A stretch of 5,417 nucleotides of DNA from CAYRVX01 sp964642165 (GTDB lineage Bacteria > Planctomycetota > Phycisphaerae > SM23-33). A program made the position numbers and the translations under genes. The DNA lies in NCBI GenBank assembly GCA_964642165.1, contig CAZXOC010000413.1:1-5417 (forward strand), given 5' to 3'. Positions 1 to 5,391 of this stretch are shown in pieces (within the stretch, counting starts at the first letter, position 1; each line of letters opens with the position of its first letter). The notes under the pieces were generated by a model. The model saw only the letters and a list, made by a program, of their open reading frames with translations, was not told the origin of the DNA and did no database searches.

Positions 1-441
1 CTCCCGGCTCATGGGGTAGCCCGCGTAGAACAGGCCGTCCGGCTCGAGCACCTCGTTGATCTCCGCCGTCACCACGCCGGGCTCGACGACGACCATCAGG
101 TTCTCCCGGTCGACCTCCAGGATGCGGTTCATGCGGTCGACGAACAGGACGATGCCGCCGTGGAGGGGCACGGCCCCGCCCGACAGCCCGCTGCCCGCGC
201 CGCGCGGCGTCACGGGGATCCGCTCGCGATTCGCCAGCTTCATGATCTCGGCGATCTGCTCGGCGCTCTCCGGCCGCACCACCACCTCCGGCATGTGCGC
301 GTAGTGGCGGTCGGGGATCTCGTCGTGGCTGAACGGCTCGAGCTTGTCCTCGTCGCCGTGGACGACGTAACGCTCGCCGACGATCCCCTTCAGGTCCTCG
401 ACGATCCGCGCGGTGACGGGGTTGTACTTCGTGTCGATCAT
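1..441 (-). CDS. FAD-linked oxidoreductase, GlcD/D-lactate dehydrogenase type, second copy (3' part outside window)
   Basis: Only the first 147 codons are present; the frame is open to base 1 and the gene continues to the left. The visible part is the start of an FAD_binding_4 (PCMH-type) domain, with the flavin-binding stretch PVTPRGAGSGLSGGAVP at about residues 76-92 and EPGVVTAEIN at about 122-131. It aligns without gaps from residue 4 to the complete copy at 1759-3195, with 113 of 144 residues identical by hand count (78%). The ATG at 439-441 is preceded by AGGAAG at 448-453 with a 6-base gap. The family oxidises D-2-hydroxyacids such as D-lactate or glycolate with FAD. The substrate cannot be told from this fragment, and the C-terminal FAD-oxidase domain with its metal-binding histidines is not visible, so it is unknown whether the gene is intact. 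A 10-bp inverted repeat lies 58 bases upstream. Confidence 0.93.
   Translation of the reverse strand, partial: MIDTKYNPVTARIVEDLKGIVGERYVVHGDEDKLEPFSHDEIPDRHYAHMPEVVVRPESAEQIAEIMKLANRERIPVTPRGAGSGLSGGAVPLHGGIVLFVDRMNRILEVDRENLMVVVEPGVVTAEINEVLEPDGLFYAGYPMSRE
197..306. repeat. Highly conserved 110-base core shared by the two glcD-like genes (copy 1)
   Basis: This stretch matches 2942-3051 with only 5 mismatches and no gaps (about 95%), including many third-codon positions. The flanking coding DNA is less alike: 33 mismatches over 1-196 (about 83%), and about 70% over the 54 bases beginning at 307. It encodes the segment from HYAHMPEVVV to the PRGAG flavin-binding loop. Confidence 0.85.
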
Positions 442-498
442 CCGCTGCTTCCTGCAGGCTCGCCCGGCCGGCGGGCGCTCGTCGCGGCCCGTTGCAGA

Positions 499-521
499 CG
501 GCGATATGTACCATATCGCCG
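499..521. promoter_or_regulatory. Perfect 10-bp inverted repeat, candidate operator upstream of the second glcD-like gene
   Basis: The arms CGGCGATATG (499-508) and CATATCGCCG (512-521) are exact reverse complements around a 3-base centre (TAC). The AT-rich core stands out from very GC-rich surroundings. It lies 58 bases upstream of the ATG at 441 and 54 bases past the stop codon at 575, in the only spacer of this size in the left part. There is no T-run on the minus-strand 3' side, so an intrinsic terminator is unlikely. A dimeric regulator binding site is my inference. The core does not fit the TNGTNNNACNA pattern of FCD-type GntR regulators, which often control lactate and glycolate genes. 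Confidence 0.5.
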
Positions 522-574
522 CCGCCGGGTGGACGGGATTCCATGGGAAAGGTCGGGGCAAGCCGGCCGGGCGC

Positions 575-916
575 CTACTCCCGATGCGGCCGCCTGCGCA
601 CCTGGACGCTCAGCCGGCGCCGCGGGCGCGGCGTGTCGTCGTCGTCATCGACGGCCTGCGCCTCGTAGGTGACGAGGGGCTCGTCGCGGCGCCCCAGCAG
701 TCGCCGCAGCCACGCCCGCAGCCGCAGGTACCCCACGAACAGCAGCCCCACCCCCACCAGCGCCGCCCCCACGCCGAGCGCGATGCCGATCAGCGGCAGC
801 AGCAGGAACACGCCCACCACGGCCAGCCCCACCAGCGCGCAGAGGCCCAGGAAGCACCCGAGCAGCCCCCGCGGCTGGATGCGGATCTCCCGGTGCACGT
901 GAATGCGGCGTCTCAT
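575..916 (-). CDS. Small two-helix membrane protein, unknown function
   Basis: This is a 113-residue protein whose family I do not recognise. It has a basic N-terminus (MRRRIHVHREIRIQPR), then a long hydrophobic region at about residues 17-64 with a proline near 41, best read as a hairpin of two transmembrane helices. A strongly basic segment follows (about 65-77, LRLRAWLRRLLGRR-like), then a polar tail with five consecutive aspartates (90-94) and many arginines up to the end. By the positive-inside rule both ends should be cytoplasmic. An in-frame upstream ATG at 997 would add 27 residues, but the start at 916 puts the basic leader directly before the helices. The Shine-Dalgarno match is weak (GAGAG-type purines just upstream). 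A TATACT hexamer lies about 30 bases upstream. The protein follows the toxin gene at a distance of 119 bases, so its own promoter is plausible. Confidence 0.62.
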   Translation of the reverse strand: MRRRIHVHREIRIQPRGLLGCFLGLCALVGLAVVGVFLLLPLIGIALGVGAALVGVGLLFVGYLRLRAWLRRLLGRRDEPLVTYEAQAVDDDDDTPRPRRRLSVQVRRRPHRE

Positions 917-946
917 GGCCTCTCTCGCGGCGAAATCGGGTTCTCC

Positions 947-952
947 AGTATA
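947..952 (-). promoter_or_regulatory. Possible -10 element for the small membrane protein gene
   Basis: The minus strand reads TATACT, five of six matches to the sigma70 -10 consensus, about 30 bases before the ATG at 916. No convincing -35 box is found 16-18 bases upstream. A short inverted repeat (TGGGC 953-957 and GCCCA 962-966) abuts it and could be an operator or a chance pairing. The call rests on the hexamer and its position only. Confidence 0.28.
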
Positions 953-1035
953 TGGGCTGTCGCCCAGACGGAGCAGACGTATCGGACTTGCCTGCATTCG
1001 CTCGGGGGACGGACTTCAACGGGGAGCATGCCAGG

Positions 1036-1425
1036 CTATGGGCTCGTCTCCGCGCTGCCGGTCGACCGAGGCGGCTTGACGATCCGGATCTTGCGTTCCG
1101 TAGTCACGACCAGGCACCCCTGCCAAGTCTCGATGTCTTCTGTCCGCAGGAGGACGCGCATTCGCTCCAAGAGGGCGTCGCGGCCGGGGTTCCGGAGCCT
1201 CAGCAGAAGGAGCCCCTGGTGGGCTCCGGGCGGGTAAACGCGGATGTCGGAGAAGTCCAGGTCCTGCGTGATCAGGAAGCGTCTCGCCGATTGGGCCGCC
1301 CGCCAGACGGTCGGGTCATCGCGACCGCCCAGCTCCTCGCCACGGACCGTATCCACGTCATGTCCGGATTCCCTCAGGACGTCGGCTGCGCGCGACGGCA
1401 GGTTCTCGTCAAGCTTGATGCGCAT
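1036..1425 (-). CDS. DUF5615 PIN-like toxin of a toxin-antitoxin pair
   Basis: This 129-residue protein has the hallmarks of the DUF5615 (PIN-like, Mut7-C-related) family, typically about 100-130 residues. They are the N-terminal MRIKLDENLP with Asp6, Glu7 and Asn8; SGHDVDTV at about 20-27; LITQDLDFSDIR at 51-62 with acidic residues Asp55, Asp57 and Asp60; and a hydrophobic strand GLLLLRLRN at 71-79. Acidic residues at these places are thought to form the metal-binding nuclease site of PIN-like proteins; RNase activity is inferred from the fold, not shown. The start at 1423-1425 gives the canonical N-terminus; an in-frame ATG 18 codons upstream would add an arginine-rich leader unlike the family. 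No good Shine-Dalgarno sequence is present. The gene overlaps the antitoxin gene by 17 bases, so translation is probably coupled to it. Confidence 0.86.
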   Translation of the reverse strand: MRIKLDENLPSRAADVLRESGHDVDTVRGEELGGRDDPTVWRAAQSARRFLITQDLDFSDIRVYPPGAHQGLLLLRLRNPGRDALLERMRVLLRTEDIETWQGCLVVTTERKIRIVKPPRSTGSAETSP

Positions 1426-1672
1426 GAGGGTCCGGGGCGCTCGGGACAGGCAGGTCCTCCTCCGCGGAGGCCGCCGCAAAGGCGATCACCGCGCGGACGT
1501 CCTTCTCGGTCAGCGAAGGGAAGTCCGCCACGATCTCCTCGATGCTGGCTCCTTCGGCCAGACTGGCGAGCACCGTCTTCAGCGTGACCCTCGTGCCTCT
1601 CACCACCGGCTGGCCCCCGCAGACCTTCGGGTCCCGCATGATGTGCTGGTGGTAGTCGACCTGGCTTCCCAT
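1409..1672 (-). CDS. DUF433 family antitoxin
   Basis: This 87-residue protein is of usual DUF433 size. The family signature is clear: HIMRDPKVCGGQPVVRGTRV (residues 10-29), then a helical part with LASLAEGASIEEIVADFPSLT (35-55) and EKDVRAVIAFAAASAEE (56-72). DUF433 proteins carry a winged-helix-like DNA-binding fold and are commonly found directly before DUF5615 PIN-like toxins; here the toxin gene begins inside the last codons of this gene. The expected role is to neutralise the toxin by direct binding and to repress the shared promoter. The start at 1670-1672 is supported by AAGGAG at 1680-1685 with a 7-base gap. The same reading frame stays open far upstream through glcD and etfA, but that extension is a GC-rich artefact. 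The gene is 86 bases from the end of the glcD-like gene and has its own candidate promoter. Confidence 0.9.
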   Translation of the reverse strand: MGSQVDYHQHIMRDPKVCGGQPVVRGTRVTLKTVLASLAEGASIEEIVADFPSLTEKDVRAVIAFAAASAEEDLPVPSAPDPHAHQA

Positions 1673-1680
1673 GGGGATGC

Positions 1681-1719
1681 TCCTTGTCCCGTTGTGGACC
1701 GAGTCCCATTCTACAAGGA
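1681..1719. repeat. Inverted repeat flanking the start region of the toxin-antitoxin operon
   Basis: TCCTTGT (1681-1687) and ACAAGGA (1713-1719) are perfect 7-bp inverted arms separated by 25 bases. On the minus strand one arm overlaps the candidate -10 box and the other contains the antitoxin Shine-Dalgarno sequence. The spacing places the arms a little over three helical turns apart. An autoregulatory operator for the antitoxin or the complex is a reasonable inference, but the arms are short and chance is possible. Confidence 0.35.
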
Positions 1720-1736
1720 AGCCGCGCCGCTGTCCC
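1708..1736 (-). promoter_or_regulatory. Candidate sigma70-type promoter of the toxin-antitoxin operon
   Basis: On the minus strand GGGACA (1731-1736; four of six matches to TTGACA) is followed after exactly 17 bases by TAGAAT (1708-1713; five of six matches to TATAAT). Transcription would start near 1701, giving a leader of about 30 bases before the antitoxin ATG at 1672. The promoter lies wholly between the glcD-like stop codon and the antitoxin start, which is where an independently expressed toxin-antitoxin pair would need it. Confidence 0.5.
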
Positions 1737-1758
1737 GGCTGAGTCGCGGGGCAGGTGC

Positions 1759-3195
1759 TCACACGTCCACGATCTTGCCCGGGTTGAGGATGTGGTTGGG
1801 GTCCAGGGCGTGCTTGATGGCGCGCATCATCGCCAGGTTCGGCTCGCCGACGAAGATGCTCATGTACTCTTTTCGCTTGTGGCCGATGCCGTGCTCGCCG
1901 GAGAGCATCCCGCCGAGCTCGGCCGTCAGGTGGTACAGGTCGGTGAGGATCTTCGGCAGCTTGTCGTACCACTGCTCCAGCGACCAATCGGGGTTCATCA
2001 CGGGCGTGGCGTGGAGGTTGCCGTCGCCGGCGTGCCCGTAGCAGGGGATCGGCACGTCCCACTTGCGGCTGAGGGCCTGGAGGCCCTCGACCATCTTCGG
2101 GATGTGCGCGACGGGCACGACGATGTCCTCGAGGCTCTGGTGCGGGGAGACGACCTTGAACGCCTCGGCGATGTTGCGGCGGACCTTCCAGATCCGCTCG
2201 CTGGTGGTGTAGTTGTCGGCCACGTAGACCTCGATCGCCCCGGCCTCGAAGCACATCTCGCCGATCGCCTCGTACTCGCGCTCGACCTGGTCGGTGTCGG
2301 AGCCGTCGACGGTGATCAGGAGCATCGCGCCGCACTTCTCGTACGGCAGCGACTCGTTGAGGTACTCGCAGGACGCGTGGATGGACGAGCGGTCCATGAA
2401 CTCGATGGCCGTCGGGATGATGCCGGCGGAGGTCTGGATTCTCGGCACGGCGGCGATGGCGGCGTCGGGCGTCTCGAAGAGGCACAGCAGGTCCACCGAC
2501 GCCTTGGGGCGCGGCATGAGCTTGATCGTCACCTTCGTGAAGACGCCCAGCGTGCCCTCCGAGCCGACCATGAGCTGGATGAGGTTGTAGCCGGTGACGT
2601 CCTTGACGAGCTTGCCGCCGAGCTGGACGATCTCGCCGGTGGGCGTGACGATCTCCAGCCCGGTGACGTAGCGCCCCGTCACGCCGTACTTGACGGCCTT
2701 GCCGCCGCCGGCGTTCTCGGCCACGTTGCCCCCCACGTAGCACGTCTCGAGGCTCATCGGGTAGCCCGCGAAGAACAGCCCCTCCGCGGCGATGACCTCG
2801 TTGATCTCGTTGGTGACCACGCCCGGCTCGACGACGACCATCATGTTCTCGCCGTCGACCTCCAGGATGCGGTTCATCCGGTCCATCAGCAGGACGATGC
2901 CGCCGCGCAGGGGCACGGCCCCGCCGCTCAAGCCGCTGCCGGCGCCGCGCGGCGTCACGGGGACCATCTCGCGATTCGCCAGCTTCATGATCTCGGCGAT
3001 CTGCTCGGCGGACTCCGGCCGCACCACCACCTCCGGCATGTGCGCGTAGTGCGCCTCGGCGACCTCGTCGTGCGAGTAGGTTTCCAGCTTCTCCTCGTCG
3101 CCGTAGAGGACGTACTTCTCGCCGACGATCCGCCGGAGCTGGTCGGCGATCTCGGGGGTGACGGGGTTGTACTTCGTTTCGGCTGCCGTGGTCAT
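1759..3195 (-). CDS. FAD-linked D-2-hydroxyacid dehydrogenase, GlcD/LctD type
   Basis: This 478-residue protein has full length for the family (about 460-500). The N-terminal FAD_binding_4 domain spans about residues 50-190 with PRGAGSGLSGG at 82-92, CYVGGNVAENAGGGKAVKYG at 152-171 and GSEGTLGVFT at 211-220. The FAD-oxidase_C domain follows (about 230-475) with EDIVVP at 356-361, the metal-binding YGHAGDGNLH at 386-395, SGEHGIGHKR at 432-441 and the closing LDPNHILNPGKI at 464-475. Relatives oxidise D-lactate, glycolate or D-2-hydroxyglutarate; the exact substrate cannot be read here. The ATG at 3193-3195 is preceded by AGGAG (3202-3206) with a 6-base gap. It follows etfA by 51 bases, as lctD follows lctC in the Acetobacterium woodii lactate dehydrogenase-Etf operon, so EtfAB is the likely electron partner. 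No GlcE or GlcF subunit lies next to it. A close second copy begins at 441. Confidence 0.93.
   Translation of the reverse strand: MTTAAETKYNPVTPEIADQLRRIVGEKYVLYGDEEKLETYSHDEVAEAHYAHMPEVVVRPESAEQIAEIMKLANREMVPVTPRGAGSGLSGGAVPLRGGIVLLMDRMNRILEVDGENMMVVVEPGVVTNEINEVIAAEGLFFAGYPMSLETCYVGGNVAENAGGGKAVKYGVTGRYVTGLEIVTPTGEIVQLGGKLVKDVTGYNLIQLMVGSEGTLGVFTKVTIKLMPRPKASVDLLCLFETPDAAIAAVPRIQTSAGIIPTAIEFMDRSSIHASCEYLNESLPYEKCGAMLLITVDGSDTDQVEREYEAIGEMCFEAGAIEVYVADNYTTSERIWKVRRNIAEAFKVVSPHQSLEDIVVPVAHIPKMVEGLQALSRKWDVPIPCYGHAGDGNLHATPVMNPDWSLEQWYDKLPKILTDLYHLTAELGGMLSGEHGIGHKRKEYMSIFVGEPNLAMMRAIKHALDPNHILNPGKIVDV
2942..3051. repeat. Highly conserved 110-base core shared by the two glcD-like genes (copy 2)
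   Basis: This is the partner of 197-306, in the same orientation and offset by 2745 bases. It lies inside the complete glcD-like gene and encodes about residues 49-85, ending in the flavin-binding loop. The direct repeat reflects gene duplication, not a mobile element: no terminal repeats or transposase are seen. Confidence 0.85.
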
Positions 3196-3246
3196 CGGCT
3201 GCTCCTGCTGATTCCCAAGGCGCCGGCGCGCGTGGCGCCGCGGCGC

Positions 3247-4248
3247 CTACTCGCCCTTCCGGGCCTGCTGGATCCGCTCCACGGCCTTCGGCACGACCTC
3301 GAACAGGTCGCCCACGATGCCGAAGTCCGCCACCCGGAAGATCTGCGCCTCCGGATCGGAGTTGATCGCCACGATGTTCTCGCTCGTCTGCATCCCGGCG
3401 AGGTGCTGGATGCTGCCCGAAACGCCCACCGCCACGTACAGCTTGGGGCTGACCGTCTTGCCGCTGAGGCCCACCTGGTGCGGGTAGCTCAGCCAGCCCC
3501 GGTCCACCACGTCGCGGCTGGCGCCGACGGCGGCGTCGAGGGCGTCGGCCAAGGCCGTCACGACGGGCAGGTTCTCGCCCTTCTTGATGCCCCGTCCCGC
3601 CGAAACCACGATGTCCGCGTCCTGCAGGCCGTGCTCCGACTCGTCCGCGACGAAGTCCACTCGCCGCACGCGGCTGGCCAGCAGCCCCGGCGGGGCCTCC
3701 AGGTGCTCGATCTCGCCGCGGCGCCCCTCCTGCCTCGGCGCGGGGTTCGTCGAGCGCGGGCGGACCGTCGCCATCTGCGGACGGTGGTTCGGCGTCTTGA
3801 TCGTCGCCAGGATGTTCCCGCCGATCGCCGGGCGCGTCTGGAGCAGGTTGCCCGTCTCCTCCTCGATGTCGAGCACGGTGCAGTCGGCCGTCAGCCCCGC
3901 GCTGGTCTTGATCGCCACGTAGGGCATCAGCGTTCGCCCCGTGGTCGTCGCGCCGGCGATGACGATCTCGGGCTTGCGCTCCTGGATGAGCTTCGTCATG
4001 CAGGCCGCGTACGGCTCGACGAGGAAATGCTCCAGCCCCGGGGCCTCCATCGCCGTCACCGCGTCGGCGCCGCGGTCGATGAGCTCCTGGAGGTCGTCGC
4101 CGCTGATGCCGTGGCCGAAGATAACGGCCGTCAGCTCCACGCCGCGTTTGTCGGCCAGGTCGCGCCCGCGGGTGAGCAGTTCGTGGCTGATCCGCAGGAC
4201 GCGCCCGCCGGACTGCTCGGCCAGAATCCACACGCCTTTGTGTTCCAT
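3247..4248 (-). CDS. etfA: Electron transfer flavoprotein, alpha subunit
   Basis: This 333-residue protein has normal EtfA length. The N-terminal alpha/beta domain begins KGVWILAEQ (4-12) and includes PEIVIAGATTTGRTLMPYVA (93-112), GLTADCTVLDI (118-128) and NHRPQMATVRP (154-164). The C-terminal FAD-binding domain (about 205-325) shows VSAGRGIKKGENL (215-227), VGASRDVVDRGW (241-252), HQVGLSGKTVSPKLYVAVG (257-275) and the EtfA signature GVSGSIQHLAGMQTSENIVAIN (275-296). The sequence resembles the Acidaminococcus/clostridial Etf alpha class from memory. There is no N-terminal CxxCxxC ferredoxin-like extension, unlike LctC of Acetobacterium. The ATG at 4246-4248 is preceded by GAGGAA at 4253-4258. 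The protein forms a heterodimer with EtfB, is cytoplasmic, and carries electrons between the dehydrogenase and NAD or another acceptor. It is separated from etfB by a small membrane-protein gene, which is unusual. Confidence 0.95.
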   Translation of the reverse strand: MEHKGVWILAEQSGGRVLRISHELLTRGRDLADKRGVELTAVIFGHGISGDDLQELIDRGADAVTAMEAPGLEHFLVEPYAACMTKLIQERKPEIVIAGATTTGRTLMPYVAIKTSAGLTADCTVLDIEEETGNLLQTRPAIGGNILATIKTPNHRPQMATVRPRSTNPAPRQEGRRGEIEHLEAPPGLLASRVRRVDFVADESEHGLQDADIVVSAGRGIKKGENLPVVTALADALDAAVGASRDVVDRGWLSYPHQVGLSGKTVSPKLYVAVGVSGSIQHLAGMQTSENIVAINSDPEAQIFRVADFGIVGDLFEVVPKAVERIQQARKGE

Positions 4249-4338
4249 GCTCTTCCTCGGTCCAGGCCCCTCAGCTCGCGGGGCGGGTCTGTCGCTGGAG
4301 GGTGGTTCTCGGGTTCGGGAGGCTCCCGGCGGCCGGCA

Positions 4339-4578
4339 TCACGCCTCCGTATCGTGGGGATCCTGGCCCGGGTCCTTCTTCCACGCCGGGGCGAAGAAGC
4401 CGATGATCGCCGCGCCGGCCGCCGCGCAGCCCACGACCATGTCGTTGCCCGCCAGCGTGCGGCCCAGGGCGTAGCCCAGCATGAACCCGCCGAGCGCCAA
4501 CGCGATCCTGCGCACGAGCGGCAGGTTCCGCTGGATCGTCTGCCACAGCTCCGTCGGTTCGGGGCGGTACTCGGCCAT
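4339..4578 (-). CDS. Small two-helix membrane protein between etfB and etfA, unknown function
   Basis: This 79-residue protein belongs to no family I recognise. A polar N-terminus with MAEYRPEPTELWQTIQRN (1-18) may form an amphipathic helix. It is followed by two hydrophobic segments at about 25-43 (IALALGGFMLGYALGRTLA, with GG and GxxxG-like small-residue spacing) and 46-65 (MVVGCAAAGAAIIGFFAPAW), and an acidic tail KKDPGQDPHDTEA. Translation support is strong: GAGGAG at 4586-4591 lies 7 bases before the ATG at 4578, and the start is only 15 bases after the etfB stop codon, so the two are almost surely cotranscribed. The gap to etfA is 90 bases. The position suggests a role tied to the Etf and dehydrogenase proteins, such as a membrane anchor, but that is inference; it could also be an unrelated passenger. 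Confidence 0.75.
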   Translation of the reverse strand: MAEYRPEPTELWQTIQRNLPLVRRIALALGGFMLGYALGRTLAGNDMVVGCAAAGAAIIGFFAPAWKKDPGQDPHDTEA

Positions 4579-4593
4579 GGGGCGTCTCCTCGC

Positions 4594-5391
4594 TCAGATC
4601 AGTTCCCTCTGCTTCAGGAAGGTCACCAGCCGGTCGGCGGCCTCCTCGATCGCCTGCTCGTCCGTCGCGGTCACGCGCTCGCACTGCCGGGCGACCTTGG
4701 GGCGGAAGATCCGCACCACGCGGGTGGGCGAGCCGTTCAGCCCGAGGCTCGGGGCCTCGACGTCCAGCTCGTCGGGCGTGAAGGTGGGGATCTCGCACCG
4801 CTTGGCCTTCTGCTTGCCGCGGAGCGTGGGCAGGCGCGGGTCGGCGATCTCCTTGACGACGGTCAGGACGGCCGGCAGGTCCAGATCAAGGACCTCGTAG
4901 CCGTCCTCGACGAGGCGATGGACGCGGCAGCGGGACCCGTCGACCTCGTCGACGCGTCCGACGTAGGTGGCCACGGGCAGGTCCAGCCAGGCGGCGATGC
5001 CCGGGCCGACCTGCCCCGTGTCGCCATCGGTGGCCCGCTCGCCGCAGACGACCAGGTCGCAGGCGCCCAGCTTCCGGATGGCGGCGGCGAGGACGTAGCT
5101 CGTCGCCCACGTGTCGGAGCCGGCGAAGGCCTTGTGGCTGACGAGCACGCCGGTGTCGACGCCCATGGCGATGGCCTCGCGCAGGGCGGTGATCGCCTTC
5201 GGCGGCCCCATCGAGACGGCGACCACCTCGCCGCCGTGCTGCTCGCGCAGGCGGATGGCGATCTCGATGGCGTAGAGGTCCAGCGGGTTGACGATGGCCT
5301 CGACGCCCTCCCGGATCATCGTGCCGGTCTCCTCGTCCATCTTGACCGCGTTGGTCTCCGGCACCTGCTTGATGGGAACCACGATGCGCAT
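4594..5391 (-). CDS. etfB: Electron transfer flavoprotein, beta subunit
   Basis: This 265-residue protein has full EtfB length. It begins MRIVVPIKQVPETNAVKMDE (1-20) and continues with TGTMIREGVEAIVNPLDLYA (22-41), SMGPPKAITALREAIAMGVD (60-79), AFAGSDTWATSYVLAAAI (88-105), the nucleotide-binding GERATDGDTGQVGPGIAAWL (117-136), and the EtfB signature region LDLPAVLTVVKEIADPRLPTLRGK (170-193). The MGPP motif, the NPLD segment and the GSPTRVVRIFRPK end (220-232) match the Acidaminococcus/clostridial NAD-linked class better than mitochondrial-type EtfB. This is a comparison from memory. The start at 5389-5391 has AGGAG at 5399-5403 with a 7-base gap. It is the first gene of the run within the window; any promoter lies beyond the right edge. 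The product pairs with EtfA to transfer electrons from or to the GlcD-type dehydrogenase. Confidence 0.95.
   Translation of the reverse strand: MRIVVPIKQVPETNAVKMDEETGTMIREGVEAIVNPLDLYAIEIAIRLREQHGGEVVAVSMGPPKAITALREAIAMGVDTGVLVSHKAFAGSDTWATSYVLAAAIRKLGACDLVVCGERATDGDTGQVGPGIAAWLDLPVATYVGRVDEVDGSRCRVHRLVEDGYEVLDLDLPAVLTVVKEIADPRLPTLRGKQKAKRCEIPTFTPDELDVEAPSLGLNGSPTRVVRIFRPKVARQCERVTATDEQAIEEAADRLVTFLKQRELI

Noticed and set aside
56..304. Two similar plus-strand open frames (56-304 and 2792-3049)
   Set aside because: They resemble each other only because they are antisense to the duplicated glcD segments; this does not show a conserved plus-strand gene.
499..521. The palindrome read as an intrinsic terminator of the membrane protein gene
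   Set aside because: The stem is AT-rich in the middle and the following minus-strand bases (TCTGCAACGGGCC) lack a T-tract.
917..997. 27-residue N-terminal extension of the small membrane protein
   Set aside because: The later ATG at 916 begins a typical basic leader before the membrane helices and has purines at Shine-Dalgarno distance; the extension has no recognisable feature and would cover the candidate -10 element.
413..1237. Plus-strand open frame of 274 codons across the left genes
   Set aside because: It is antisense to the membrane protein and toxin genes, has low-complexity Pro/Gln/His/Arg composition, and shows no family motif.
1244..2041. Plus-strand open frame of 265 codons
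   Set aside because: It lies opposite the toxin, antitoxin and glcD genes, which have clear family signatures; no domain is visible in it.
3219..3247. Three GGCGCC repeats in the etfA-glcD spacer, considered as a regulatory hairpin
   Set aside because: Such self-complementary GC words are frequent in this base composition and there is no T-run; at most a weak RNA structure.
1409..4231. A single 940-codon open frame on the minus strand running through glcD and etfA into the antitoxin
   Set aside because: Only the last 87 codons make a recognisable protein (DUF433). The rest is an Arg/Gly/Pro-rich out-of-frame translation of glcD and etfA, caused by high GC.
4316..4328. CGGGAG/CTCCCG inverted repeat after the small etf-linked gene, considered as a terminator
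   Set aside because: The loop would be only 1-3 bases and no T-run follows on the minus strand; etfA downstream is expected to be cotranscribed.
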